Part shown: positions 1-9,273 of the stretch, piece by piece
Numbering within the stretch: the first letter of the stretch is position 1
Layout: every line of letters starts with the position of its first letter
Source: Nitzschia sp. DOCU1
Taxonomy: Eukaryota > Bacillariophyta > Bacillariophyceae > Bacillariales > Bacillariaceae
Direction of reading: 5' to 3'
NCBI GenBank assembly: GCA_951394045.1
Contig: OX595985.1
Location: 3,844,001 to 3,908,000, forward strand
Length of the DNA stretch: 64,000 nucleotides
Program-made: the position numbers and the translations under genes
The notes under the pieces: model-generated
Database searches by the model: none
Seen by the model: only the letters and a program-made list of their open reading frames with translations
What the model was told of the DNA's origin: nothing

Positions 1-816
1 ATAGTGGAAGACTACCACTACCCTAGAAACCCCGCCGGAATTGACCATCGTCTAACAACACAGTCGCAGGCGTTCAAGAACATCCCGCTAAGAGCCGACG
101 ATGGTACCACCAAGATGGTTGATTGTAGAGTCCCACAACCTTTCCATCGTCTCCAGTGTCTTTGAAATTGATCGGCAAACCAAAGGCAGCGTCGTGATGG
201 CATCCGAAGATGATAATAGGAGCCAGAAGACAAAGATGCAATAAAAATAAACGCGGCGTTAGCGTCACGAATGAGCGCTTTACAAAAGATCCAAAACAAT
301 AGACGTATCTATAATAACACGAACGACAACTTACCTGGTTTGTTCCTTCTGAATCGTCCTCTAACGAGCAATAGCCGCGTCAACAACCTCGTCGGTCGAC
401 GAGGAATTTTCATCAAATCCTTGCCTCGTGAAATTAGGACCATTCTCCGCCAAAACGAGCTGTAACAACCAGAGAAGCGGCTCGAATAGGCTTCGATAAG
501 TTGTTGATCGATTGCAATAAACGGGGGTAAGAAATACTTACTACAGCACTCACAATCGTTGACGCCGTCATTGTGTTTTTTTTTGGCCGAAAGATCCGCA
601 CTCATACACTGTACGGCGGCAGGCCGGAATGGCATGAATGCCCGCACGCTGGCACGCCATTTTTTGCCTTGCAAAATTGGTTGTTAAAGTAAATTGTTTG
701 GTAGTAATTATGCTCGTTTAAAGGCAGTCATTTGGTTTCGAATTCTTTTCCTTCTTTTCCCCCCTTTTTTCTTCATAAAATCTTAGCTACCTACGTGGCC
801 GGACATAAGCCTTTTT
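1..816. repeat. Tandem array 1, partial first unit
   Basis: This is the right part of a 1.48-kb repeat unit, cut by the window start; positions 1-805 match 1480-2284 almost base for base (period 1479). No convincing gene lies in it: the longest open frames are about 95-120 codons, overlap on both strands and have no recognisable motif. The unit carries a long pyrimidine tract near 745-775 and ends in one arm of a 21-bp inverted repeat (785-805). It is best read as the body of a non-autonomous inverted-repeat DNA element amplified head to tail. Confidence 0.9.
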
Positions 817-844
817 GGGCGAGTGTCCGGCCACGTAGGTAGCT
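785..844. repeat. Perfect 21-bp palindromic unit junction
   Basis: The right arm of one unit (785-805) and the left arm of the next (824-844) are exact reverse complements separated by 18 bp, so every unit junction can form a long hairpin or cruciform. The same structure recurs at each junction of array 2 (for example 27012-27071 and 28493-28552). Confidence 0.95.
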
Positions 845-2290
845 CAAGTGTAAGCCTTTGACAAAAAGGCCTCAGAATTATCATAAACAAGCCATTTTGG
901 CCGATTCTAAACTGTCAGAAAAGTGTAAGCCACCAACAGGCCACCAATAGGGTTGCTCCAAAAAGTGTAAAACATCAATTAGAAAGTCATTATGTTCGGT
1001 TCTTGACGTCATTGAACCCAATGCCGTGGTCGGATTCATAGTCATACGAGTCAGCGACGGGGTTGAGCATTTCGCAACTGACTAGATTTGGCTATAGAAT
1101 GACTACGGTGCTGCGATTGTGAGGATATATAGTTCACTACCATAGCCCAGCGCTGCCAGGTTTATAGGTTCGTAGCAATCAATCTCGGCCACTTAGTAAT
1201 CTCGTAATATTAGCAATTGTCGTGTGTTAAGTGCACTGTATGATACGGTCAAAATCCATATCACACCACACTTCATCTAGCTATTCCTATTCCAAGATGT
1301 TCCTACATTTAGAGGTCTACAAATAATAGCTCTTTGAATATAATTTGTCCGCTATTGGGTTCTCAAAGTCATTTTTGTTGTTCCCTCAGCTGAGGCTCTC
1401 TGACTGCCCCAATACGAGTCGTTCTACATCAAAAGCGGGATGTACTATTCATACCACTTGCAGTACCCGCGACAGAGGAATAGTGGAAGACTACCACTAC
1501 CCTAGAAACCCCGCCGGAATTGACCATCGTCTAACAACACAGTCGCAGGCGTTCAAGAACATCCCGCTAAGAGCCGACGATGGTACCACCAAGATGGTTG
1601 ATTGTAGAGTCCCACAACCTTTCCATCGTCTCCAGTGTCTTTGAAATTGATCGGCAAACCAAAGGCAGCGTCGTGATGGCATCCGAAGATGATAATAGGA
1701 GCCAGAAGACAAAGATGCAATAAAAATAAACGCGGCGTTAGCGTCACGAATGAGCGCTTTACAAAAGATCCAAAACAATAGACGTATCTATAATAACACG
1801 AACGACAACTTACCTGGTTTGTTCCTTCTGAATCGTCCTCTAACGAGCAATAGCCGCGTCAACAACCTCGTCGGTCGACGAGGAATTTTCATCAAATCCT
1901 TGCCTCGTGAAATTAGGACCATTCTCCGCCAAAACGAGCTGTAACAACCAGAGAAGCGGCTCGAATAGGCTTCGATAAGTTGTTGATCGATTGCAATAAA
2001 CGGGGGTAAGAAATACTTACTACAGCACTCACAATCGTTGACGCCGTCATTGTGTTTTTTTTTGGCCGAAAGATCCGCACTCATACACTGTACGGCGGCA
2101 GGCCGGAATGGCATGAATGCCCGCACGCTGGCACGCCATTTTTTGCCTTGCAAAATTGGTTGTTAAAGTAAATTGTTTGGTAGTAATTATGCTCGTTTAA
2201 AGGCAGTCATTTGGTTTCGAATTCTTTTCCTTCTTTTCCCCCCTTTTTTCTTCATAAAATCTTAGCTACCTACGTGGCCGGACATAAGCC
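817..2290. repeat. Tandem array 1, complete unit
   Basis: Complete unit: left arm TGTCCGGCCACGTAGGTAGC(T) at 824-844 and the exact reverse complement ending at 2284, giving a 1461-bp body between perfect 21-bp terminal inverted repeats plus short outer tips (GGGCGAG on the left, TAAGCC on the right). A TATA-like stretch lies near 1130. The six units of array 2 are about 99% identical to it. No transposase is visible, so if this is a transposon it is non-autonomous. Confidence 0.9.
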
Positions 2291-3245
2291 TATTTTTGTG
2301 TTACTTCCGACGCAGTCGTGGGACGGTTCGGCGTGGAGGATGGCTTTCGCTCTAGTTTAATAAGCCCTTGCGATAACCACGATAACCATTTAGCTTATTT
2401 TTCGTCAGAGTGAGCGACGTTTTTAATAGGTTATGTGCTCTATTTTGGCTTGCGATAACCGGCCACAGCGATGAGAAGATTGCCGTTAACGCGGCGTTAG
2501 CGTCACGAATGAGCGCTTTACAAAAGATCCAAAACAATAGACGTATCTATAATAACACGAACGACAACTTACCTGGTTTGTTCCTTCTGAATCGTCCTCT
2601 AACGAGCAATAGCCGCGTCAACAACCTCGTCGGTCGACGAGGAATTTTCATCAAATCCTTGCCTCGTGAAATTAGGACCATTCTCCGCCAAAACGAGCTG
2701 TAACAACCAGAGAAGCGGCTCGAATAGGCTTCGATAAGTTGTTGATCGATTGCAATAAACGGGGGTAAGAAATACTTACTACAGCACTCACAATCGTTGA
2801 CGCCGTCATTGTGTTTTTTTTTGGCCGAAAGATCCGCACTCATACACTGTACGGCGGCAGGCCGGAATGGCATGAATGCCCGCACGCTGGCACGCCATTT
2901 TTTGCCTTGCAAAATTGGTTGTTAAAGTAAATTGTTTGGTAGTAATTATGCTCGTTTAAAGGCAGTCATTTGGTTTCGAATTCTTTTCCTTCTTTTCCCC
3001 CCTTTTTTCTTCATAAAATCTTAGCTACCTACGTGGCCGGACATAAGCCTATTTTTGTGTTACTTCCGACGCAGTCGTGGGACGGTTCGGCGTGGAGGAT
3101 GGCTTTCGCTCTAGTTTAATAAGCCCTTGCGATAACCACGATAACCATTTAGCTTATTTTTCGTCAGAGTGAGCGACGTTTTTAATAGGTTATGTGCTCT
3201 ATTTTGGCTTGCGATAACCGGCCACAGCGATGAGAAGATTGCCGT
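2291..3245. repeat. Array edge with a 758-bp direct duplication
   Basis: The block at 1729-2486 (right half of the last unit plus about 195 bp of flank) is repeated at 2488-3245 with an offset of 759 bp. The stretch 2291-2486 is therefore flank that appears again at 3050-3245. The second array (34442 onward) has the flank only once, so this duplication is private to array 1. The breakpoints share the bases AACGCGG, which suggests a microhomology- or slippage-based event. No gene seen. Confidence 0.9.
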
Positions 3246-3764
3246 AACATCGCCTTCGCGCGGACCGTAGCGTCCGTACAATCGTAAGGCCCATGACCTG
3301 TTTTTTTAATCCATTCAGTCAAAAAGTGCTGTGTCGCAGTACGATGTCGCACCACTTGGGACACCCCAGTGTCTTATTGCGATGCTACAGTTGTCATGAC
3401 TCATTAGGGACTCGAATACGTTGAACAAGTCATTCGGCCAGGCTCAACGCCCAGTCGCTGAAGGTAATTACGTGAGCGTGATTCACTGGACAATCTCAAT
3501 TATTTCGCAGTCATTGGGTCGTGTGGGCACGCACATCTGCTCTTCCACTCATTGTCTTGTATTATAATCTGAGGTCTCGTCTGAAGAAAAAGACGATACC
3601 AACAGTAAGATCTAAAACAACCCAGTTACATCCGTGAGGACAATAAAGCTGTATATTTCAAGATTGAGGAAGCAGTGCGTGGGACAAGCTATGCGGTGTC
3701 ACGACTTTTAATAGAACCAAGAATGGACGTGGAGCCTACCTAAACTAAAACTAAACTAAAACTA
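3246..3764. other. Non-coding flank, no gene seen
   Basis: No open frame of note and no recognisable element. A short A-rich tandem stretch of CTAAA/CTAAAA motifs lies at about 3738-3766, directly before the LTR remnant. The segment is repeated at 34638-35156 in the second copy of the large duplication. Confidence 0.6.
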
Positions 3765-4080
3765 AAATAAAGGATAATTACCTCAATGTCATTGAGGTGC
3801 CAGATCTTAGGTGGCATTGACACTAGGATCTCATCGGCATTCGACTAGCTGGAGTCATGCGCGATGCCTGCGTCATGCGACGTCACGTCGTCGGTGACGG
3901 TGACATCAAGAGGTAATGGGCCTTGTCCGACGATGTCCGAGACCGGCCTAGCGTCCGCGTCCGCGCGCAACGCTTTCGTCATGCTACGTCATCACACATG
4001 ATGTCACACATGACTTAATAGACTAACAATTATTGACTACAATCATTCGAAGGAGTCGACGTGCAAAGCAGTGTACTGCA
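3765..4080 (-). repeat. Truncated solo LTR of gypsy-1 family
   Basis: Homologous to the right-hand ~300 bp of the 532-bp gypsy-1 LTR (compare 8950-9246), including the shared end GTACTGCA at 4080. The other half is missing and the copy is clearly more diverged than the gypsy-1 LTRs at 8715 and 13909, so it is an older insertion. It interrupts the endonuclease-like ORF fragment on its right. Orientation follows the gypsy-1 LTRs. Confidence 0.8.
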
Positions 4081-4471
4081 GAAGTTCGTCGATGAGCTCA
4101 TTCATAGCCGCCGATTTTGACTCCTCGTTGAAATCGCCGCCAATTAAAAACTCGTCTGTTGGATATTTTTTCACAACTCTTTCAGGTCTCACTTGAATGC
4201 CTCTCTGGGCTTTATTCTGGGGTCATTTATCATAGCTTCTTGTTGTTGAGCTGCGGTGAATGAAGTTGGGTCAATGATGCCGTTGCATACTTGGTATACG
4301 GATACCACCCATATTCCCTTATTGATGTCGTCACATATGTACCATGCCGCAGACCAGCATCCCATTCCGTCCTTGAATAGGTTGGGAGGTCGTAGAGGTG
4401 GCATAACTACCAGGATGATGATCGACTCGTTAGACTCTATCGACTCGTTTGATGCTATCACGCGAAACAGA
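4081..4471 (-). pseudogene. Endonuclease/exonuclease/phosphatase-like ORF fragment, 3' part
   Basis: Minus-strand remnant of a protein with the LIGGDFNE motif (about 4090-4150), typical of the DNase I-like (EEP) fold found in non-LTR retrotransposon endonucleases and related nucleases. Upstream come PPLRPPNLFKDGMGCW and WVVSVYQV. The frame holds TGA at 4189-4191 and 4171-4173 and then a frameshift before GGDFN, so it is dead. It runs into the LTR remnant at 4080. Its 5' continuation lies beyond copia-1: across TSD ACAGA the frame joins the TNVIAQTARL segment at 21421-21463. Whether it came from a LINE or a host nuclease cannot be decided. Confidence 0.55.
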
Positions 4472-4667
4472 TGCTAAAGTCAAACGGAAGTGAAAGACAC
4501 AGAGATGATGAGCAATCTAATTTATGAGTAGATTGCGAGTGTTTTGAATGTGGCGGGAAATCCCGTTTGAGTTTGGCACGCTCGGCAGACAACGGATCTT
4601 TGTGACTGGCCGGTGCTCGCTGGAAAGGATGCCGGCATGCCTGACGTGCTGGCATGTGGAATCAACA
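4472..4667 (-). repeat. Copia-1 3' LTR
   Basis: 196 bp, TGTTGATTCC...TTTAGCA in element orientation. It contains AATTAGATTGCTC (minus strand, 4522-4510), the exact complement of the 13 nt next to the 5' LTR. The same bases sit in an inverted repeat GCAATCTA / TAGATTGC. The last about 48 codons of the RT/RNase H frame run into this LTR and end at 4522. Confidence 0.93.
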
Positions 4668-6546
4668 CACCCTCGCAGTGAGCATTGGTAGTTGACGATG
4701 CTGGAGGAGTGCAAAGATAAGCGGATGGATGACCGTTGTTGGGGTCATTTGCAAGGTATTGCATTTTCTGGTGGTGTGTGGCCGAATGGTGCTTGGTGAA
4801 GTAGTTGGCAAGATTCGTTGTTCCGGGAGCCCATTTGACAATAAACTGTTGTTGGGTGATGCGGTCACGGATCCAGTGGTATCGCATGTCGATGGCGCGG
4901 GAACGTTGTTGTTTGATGGTGTCGTTGGCAATACCGGCGGCGGTGGAATTATCGGTGGTAACTGGGGTGGCGGGCTGTGGGTGTCCCATTTCGTGGAGAG
5001 TTGTGCGCAGGATTGTGCCCTCTTTCTTGTTGATGAAGAGGCCCCCCGTTTCGGCTTCGGCGGCGGAAGATGCTACGTGGCGGAGGATGCCGGTGGGGTT
5101 CAATATTGCCCCATTATTGAATCGAGGTTTGGGCGGCTGATTGTCCAAGTAAAAATGACCGCCCACTCGGCTGCGTCCCTGGCCCGCATTTAAGTAGCCG
5201 GCGTCGCTGTGGATTGCAAGGATCATGTCGCTGGCGTAGTATTTTAATATGGCGTCCGGGTGCGTGGCACAGTAGTCCAAGAGGCGGTGTATATCGGCGT
5301 TGGTGGTCTCGGTGGCTCGGCTTTGGTCGGAGGCAAGTTCGCTGAGTGCGACGAGCGTGGTGTTGTCAACGGCCCGGCCGTAGTATAGCAATGTGCCGAC
5401 AATCTTTTGAATGCGAAGTCTGCCGTCAGGGCTCAATTGCGGTGCCGTATCAATTGGGTCGGTGAGTTGCACTTTGACACCGAATTGGGGGGCGTTGAAG
5501 CGGTGGGGTGAATGTTGTGGTCGGCTTGGCATCGGATGGTTGTACTTGGCCAGTGTTGCAGCAATGTAGCCCGGCATGCTGAGTTCCACGGTACGTTTTC
5601 CGTAGTCCCATTTGAGGGAAATCCCGCAGAAAAGTGCCGCATCCCAATCGGTACTCACACCTTCGTAGTATTTTTTCAGAATGCTGAGCAGGTGATCCGC
5701 ATGCTCTTTGCCCACATATTTGATCGCGAAGTCGTCGACAACCAACACGAAGCTGATTGGTTGGAATGAATGGAGCCAAAGGCCAGGAGTATGGCGGGCA
5801 GTGTAGTACCCGTATTTTGCGAGGCGCCGTTGGAGCAAATCATTGGCAAGTTTTCCAGACTGGGGCAAGCCATACATGCCCTTTTCGATGCGGACATAAA
5901 TAAATCCGTTGTGCACGAGAGGTAAGAGCCTGTATTCCTCGATGATTTCGTGGGGGACCAAATCGATTGCTATTCTCATGAATTCTGGCCTGTCCAGTGG
6001 GGTATTCAGGTAGAAATTTTTTACATCGGCGCAGACGCATTTGGCATTGGGAGTCGACAATACGCTGTTGAAGTGGAGCTTGGCGGTGGTAATGTCGGCA
6101 GTGGGAGCGCTCGTGTCGCCAGGATAGTCGATAAGGTTGCCGCCGACGGTTAGCCATGTGCGCTCAGGTTCTGATTTCTGGGGTCGCAAGGTGCAGACAA
6201 ACCGGGCGTAGGTGACGGTGCGGTCCTTTGGGACGTCCTGTTTGGCAATGAATTTGATAGTGTCAGTGCCAGCAACGCGCCCTCCTACTCCTTGGGCAAG
6301 TCTGCCAAATTCATTGGTGGCGGATGTGCTCCAGACGGCCTTCGTGGCTGGATTCGTGATGAGTTCACGATATTCCATGCTTTTGCCGGTGATAGGGTCG
6401 ATGACGGAGTTGGCAAAATAATAATCAACCGGGGGCGTGGGTGGTGGGGCAAGGAACAGATCCGATAGAGGCGCCTCTGGGATTGCCTGGGACGGTATGA
6501 TGGCGGCTTTGTGAGCAGCTTCGATCAAATTCGGGGTCAACTCCAT
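4522..6546 (-). CDS. Copia-1 reverse transcriptase-RNase H
   Basis: 674-codon open frame holding the copia RT (RVT_2 type) and RNase H domains. RT landmarks: YARFVCTLRP near residue 112, ADVKNFYLNTPL near 170-185, KGMYGLPQSG near 225-235, and the active site LVVDDF near 270, in which the usual YVDD reads VVDD. RNase H landmarks: HSDAGYL near 452, SSAAEAETGG near 503, TDNST near 545. The ORF is out of frame with the integrase ORF that overlaps its start, so a 1-nt indel near 6550 has cut the polyprotein; the ATG at 6546 is probably an internal Met. It stops with TAA inside the 3' LTR. The second copy at 35914-37938 differs at three residues. Confidence 0.9.
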   Translation of the reverse strand: MELTPNLIEAAHKAAIIPSQAIPEAPLSDLFLAPPPTPPVDYYFANSVIDPITGKSMEYRELITNPATKAVWSTSATNEFGRLAQGVGGRVAGTDTIKFIAKQDVPKDRTVTYARFVCTLRPQKSEPERTWLTVGGNLIDYPGDTSAPTADITTAKLHFNSVLSTPNAKCVCADVKNFYLNTPLDRPEFMRIAIDLVPHEIIEEYRLLPLVHNGFIYVRIEKGMYGLPQSGKLANDLLQRRLAKYGYYTARHTPGLWLHSFQPISFVLVVDDFAIKYVGKEHADHLLSILKKYYEGVSTDWDAALFCGISLKWDYGKRTVELSMPGYIAATLAKYNHPMPSRPQHSPHRFNAPQFGVKVQLTDPIDTAPQLSPDGRLRIQKIVGTLLYYGRAVDNTTLVALSELASDQSRATETTNADIHRLLDYCATHPDAILKYYASDMILAIHSDAGYLNAGQGRSRVGGHFYLDNQPPKPRFNNGAILNPTGILRHVASSAAEAETGGLFINKKEGTILRTTLHEMGHPQPATPVTTDNSTAAGIANDTIKQQRSRAIDMRYHWIRDRITQQQFIVKWAPGTTNLANYFTKHHSATHHQKMQYLANDPNNGHPSAYLCTPPASSTTNAHCEGVLIPHASTSGMPASFPASTGQSQRSVVCRACQTQTGFPATFKTLAIYS

Positions 6547-7261
6547 GGGGCGGCGTGTGGGGGCTGTCTTCGACGACGTGCGGGGTCACCCTCGGAGCAG
6601 CTGGCGTCATGGATGGATCGGTGGCCAGGCCAAAGATTCGGGCTAGTTGCTGGATTCCTCGCATGGTTTCCTCACCGTAGAGGAATGGAGCCGCTGGATG
6701 AGGATGTTCGATGGTGTGTATGAGGTCTCGAGCGGCATGTGTGGCGGCATCTGCAGATGAGAGTGCCGGCATTTTTATTGCTGTCGGGAAAAATTCGACG
6801 GTATCGTTGATCCTGGTCGCCTGGGTTTTGGGGATGAAGACGCGGTAGCACCGGTAATGGTTCATTGCGGGTCCAACATACCATCCGAGATCGCCGTGGG
6901 TGCCCCAGGATGGGCGTTTGTCCGATTTGTTGTGGGCAACGACCCGGATGCCTGGTGGAGCCATTGGAGTGCGGTTGAAGTCAAAATTTCCATGGAGCTG
7001 GGCGTGGGAAGAGAGGCGTGGATTGATTCTTGATTGACGCAACAAATTGAGGCTGATTGTGGCCTGGTCAATAAGTTCGTCCCACAAGTACAGTGGGAAG
7101 TTGGGATCGGTCGTGCAAAGGCCTGCCGTAAAGTGGTTTTTGAAAGTGCGGATGGCACGTTCGGCAGCATTGCGGCGATGGATGCCTGGGGGTGCGAGTT
7201 GGAAATCCACATTCTCTTCGGCCATAAAAAATTTTAGGATGGTGCTGGCCTCATTGTCCAA
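6425..7261 (-). CDS. Copia-1 integrase, C-terminal part
   Basis: The frame starts after the 118-bp tandem duplication and carries the third catalytic residue of the DDE triad in RNAAERAIRTFKNHF, followed by the copia integrase C-terminal region (LYLWDELIDQA, GYVGPAMNHYR-like stretch, WYVGPAMN). The first codons repeat LDNEASTILK of the preceding frame because the duplication copied it. Removing 118 bp restores the frame with the upstream integrase ORF, so both belonged to one polyprotein. The copy at 37817-38629 lacks 8 codons because of a 24-bp deletion. Confidence 0.85.
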   Translation of the reverse strand: MDNEASTILKFFMAEENVDFQLAPPGIHRRNAAERAIRTFKNHFTAGLCTTDPNFPLYLWDELIDQATISLNLLRQSRINPRLSSHAQLHGNFDFNRTPMAPPGIRVVAHNKSDKRPSWGTHGDLGWYVGPAMNHYRCYRVFIPKTQATRINDTVEFFPTAIKMPALSSADAATHAARDLIHTIEHPHPAAPFLYGEETMRGIQQLARIFGLATDPSMTPAAPRVTPHVVEDSPHTPPHGVDPEFDRSCSQSRHHTVPGNPRGASIGSVPCPTTHAPG

Positions 7262-7457
7262 GCGTTGTAAGCGGGGGCGTAGGCCTCGAGTTACCAGGAG
7301 ACCGTGCAGCTTTTTGTAGGCGCGAAGGATTTCTTTGGGCCATAAAATTTTTTAGGATGGTGCTGGCCTCGTTGTCCAAGCGTTGTAAGCAGGGGCGTAG
7401 GCCTCGACTTACCAGGAGACCATGCAGCTTTTTGTAGGCGCGAAGGATTTCTTTGGC
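7222..7457 (-). repeat. 118-bp tandem duplication inside integrase
   Basis: 7222-7339 and 7340-7457 are tandem copies of the region encoding the second catalytic Asp (LDNEAS). They differ at about half a dozen positions (roughly 5%), so the duplication is old. 118 is not a multiple of 3 and breaks the frame. Also present in the second copy (38590-38825). Confidence 0.92.
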
Positions 7458-7952
7458 CGTGCGATCGGAAATTGGTTCGGCTAAAATCGCGTTGCTATCA
7501 TAGTCATAGAGGACCATGATGTATTTTTTGCCTGTGTGCGATTGGACAGGGAAGCGGCCGGTTTGATCGGTGTGGATAGCGCCTGTGGGGACTGAGGAGA
7601 CTTTTTCGATAGCGGCATAGATGTGATTGGTACAGGTACCATCTGTGATGGCCGGTGTGGGAGTAAAGTCCTCGTCGTCCGATGTGGTACTACTAGTAGG
7701 TTGGTGCGCAACTCTGGTGCTCTGGATGTTTTTGCGTTGTTGGTCCAGATGGCCTAACGCTGTTGTGATGGATTTAGGCAAGTGCCGCTTGACATTATCG
7801 GAGGTCAGCGCAGGCCAAGTAGTAAAGTGGTTGTTGTTGATCGCCTTGAGTAATGTAGAAACCGAAGGAGAAAACAAACTTGCGTGTAGAAATTGCATGA
7901 TCTCACTTGTAGTGCTGGTAGGAAGCACTAAGTTGGCAATTGGGGTAGGCAT
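7251..7952 (-). CDS. Copia-1 pre-integrase and integrase core, N-terminal part
   Basis: 233-codon frame from the duplicated protease/integrase boundary to the 118-bp duplication. It contains the first catalytic Asp in GAIHTDQTGRFP, the KKYIMVLYDYDSNAI beta-strand segment and the second Asp in LDNEAST. The last 35 residues are out-of-frame readthrough past the duplication and not real integrase. Upstream it should be continuous with the protease ORF: deleting the 65-bp repeat at 8010-8139 brings the two into one frame. Confidence 0.83.
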   Translation of the reverse strand: MPTPIANLVLPTSTTSEIMQFLHASLFSPSVSTLLKAINNNHFTTWPALTSDNVKRHLPKSITTALGHLDQQRKNIQSTRVAHQPTSSTTSDDEDFTPTPAITDGTCTNHIYAAIEKVSSVPTGAIHTDQTGRFPVQSHTGKKYIMVLYDYDSNAILAEPISDRTAKEILRAYKKLHGLLVSRGLRPCLQRLDNEASTILKNFMAQRNPSRLQKAARSPGNSRPTPPLTTLGQ

Positions 7953-8488
7953 AGTCGACAGGGGAAGCCGGTAGAGGCCATTGTTGTCACGGTAGCCCTG
8001 GTACAGGTGCTCACCTTGGTCGTTGGCAATATGGCAGTGTTTTGCATCGAAGGTGATGGTACAGCCAGCATCTGCTCACCTTGGTCGCTGGCAATATGGC
8101 AGTGTTTTGCATCGAAGGTGATGGTACAGCCAGCATCTGCAATGACGCCGACTGAAAGGAGGTCGTGTGTGTCCATGCTGGGGAACAAATGTGCATTGCG
8201 AGCCGTTGCAGGTAGTTTTGGAAGATTAATTGTTCCGGTATGGCTCGAGTGCATTGTTTCACCTGTGGCAGTGTGGACAGTGAGACTGGGGTTGGTACGG
8301 GGGTGAACGGGCTTGATGTTAATGCAGCACTTTGTGATTTCACGGGCAAAGTGTTTGGAGGCGCCGGAGTCAAGAGCTGGATCATTAGGATCTGGAGTTG
8401 AAGTATCTATGGGTTGCAGACTAGAATACAAATTAAGTTGAGCACTAGGATAAGTGTTTAATGTTGTATTATTCGTCGACCCAAAGAG
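7928..8488 (-). CDS. Copia-1 aspartic protease region (after the gag UGA)
   Basis: Frame directly downstream of the gag stop at 8489-8491 and in the same reading phase. It holds the aspartic protease signature ALDSGASKHF and the copia-typical DTHDLLSVGVIADAGCTITFD stretch. It has no ATG of its own near the start, so it is probably made only by reading through the UGA (AAA UGA CUC). The C-terminal part is scrambled by the 65-bp duplication. Confidence 0.8.
   Translation of the reverse strand, partial: LFGSTNNTTLNTYPSAQLNLYSSLQPIDTSTPDPNDPALDSGASKHFAREITKCCINIKPVHPRTNPSLTVHTATGETMHSSHTGTINLPKLPATARNAHLFPSMDTHDLLSVGVIADAGCTITFDAKHCHIASDQGEQMLAVPSPSMQNTAILPTTKVSTCTRATVTTMASTGFPCRLCLPQLPT
8010..8139 (-). 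repeat. 65-bp tandem duplication between protease and integrase
   Basis: 8010-8074 and 8075-8139 are the same 65 bp (CTCACCTTGGTCG...GCATCTG) with a single mismatch. The length shifts the frame by two. Shared with the second copy at 39378-39507, so it predates the large duplication. Confidence 0.95.
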
Positions 8489-8710
8489 TCATTTCTTGAG
8501 GCGCCATTTTCCATGTTGGCAGCCGCCCTTGTTGTCATCCAGGGTGGCTTCTTTGATATGGCCAGTGGCAGTGCATGTGCATTGATTGCCATTGTGGCCA
8601 CCATAACCGTGGGTCCAACAGTATTGGGCAACGAAGGGTGCTCGTGGTGCTCAGGCAGTGGGACCAGCGGTGGTCCGTTTGGCATCGTCGAGGGCTTTGC
8701 GTAGGCGGGC
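8489..8710 (-). CDS. Copia-1 gag, C-terminal part with zinc cluster
   Basis: Continuation of gag left of the gypsy-1 insertion. In the frame shared with the upstream gag and with the protease it reads EEIARLRKAL, an in-frame TGA at 8651-8653, then VAQYCWTHGYGGHNGNQC and GGCQHGKWRLKK before the terminal TGA at 8489-8491. The Cys/His-rich YCWTHG block is typical of stramenopile copia nucleocapsids. The TGA at 8651 is probably a mutation, since it would remove the nucleocapsid. A longer open frame in another phase (8458-8712) is a shadow. Confidence 0.78.
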
Positions 8711-8714
8711 AATT

Positions 8715-9246
8715 TGCACTACGTCGTTTGTAGGATCGAAAAGGTTGTGAAAATTATGGCTAGGTTAAAAACTAGATGTATTTCTCATGCAAGTTGTCTC
8801 GTAGGCTCTCGTAGTTCTAGTAGAGTCGAGACCTTTGACATGCATCGACAACAATCCGAACAGGAGGTTGATGCATCTTGTAGTAGACTAGCTACGACGT
8901 TGTACTAGGGTTCTTTGGACGTCGTCAGCTACTCTGGAATAAAGTATAGCTACCTCGATGTCATCGAGGTGCCAGATCTTAGGTGGCATTGACACTAGGA
9001 TCTCATCGGCATTCGACTAGCTGGAGTCATGCGCGATGCCTGCGTCATGCAACGTCACGCCGACGGTGACGTCAATAGGTTATGGGCCTTGTCCGACGAT
9101 GTCCGAGACCGGCCTAGCGTTCGCGTCCGCATGCAACGCTTTCGTCATGCTACGTCATCACACATGATGTCACACATGACTAAATAGACTAATATTATTG
9201 GACTACAATCATTCGAAGGAGTCGACGTGTAAAGCAGTGTACTGCA
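8715..9246 (-). repeat. Gypsy-1 3' LTR
   Basis: 532 bp, TGCAGTAC...GTAGTGCA in element orientation. I saw no difference from the 5' LTR. On its right (element upstream) lies the polypurine tract ATGGGGGCGGG at about 9247-9257. Confidence 0.95.
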
Positions 9247-9273
9247 CCCGCCCCCATGATGGAGGGACAGGAC

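Noticed and set aside
300..560. Strong splice-donor-like GTAAGT sites on the minus strand of each unit (near 330 and 535) and a 26-nt GT...AG stretch
   Set aside because: The implied intron is too short and joining the exons gives no longer reading frame, so a spliced gene in the unit is not supported.
1..2290. Small ORFs of 60-121 codons in every repeat unit, on both strands
   Set aside because: They overlap each other, have no motif or signal, and recur only because the unit recurs. Homopolymer length changes between units (T tract near 574) break or extend them without any sign of frame conservation.
4729..5193. 154-codon plus-strand ORF opposite copia-1 RT
   Set aside because: Shadow of the RT/RNase H frame; glycine-rich composition reflects the antisense of that frame.
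8458..8712. 84-codon minus-strand ORF at the copia-1 gag end
   Set aside because: The true gag frame here is another phase, the one with YCWTHG and the protease downstream; this ORF only stays open by chance.
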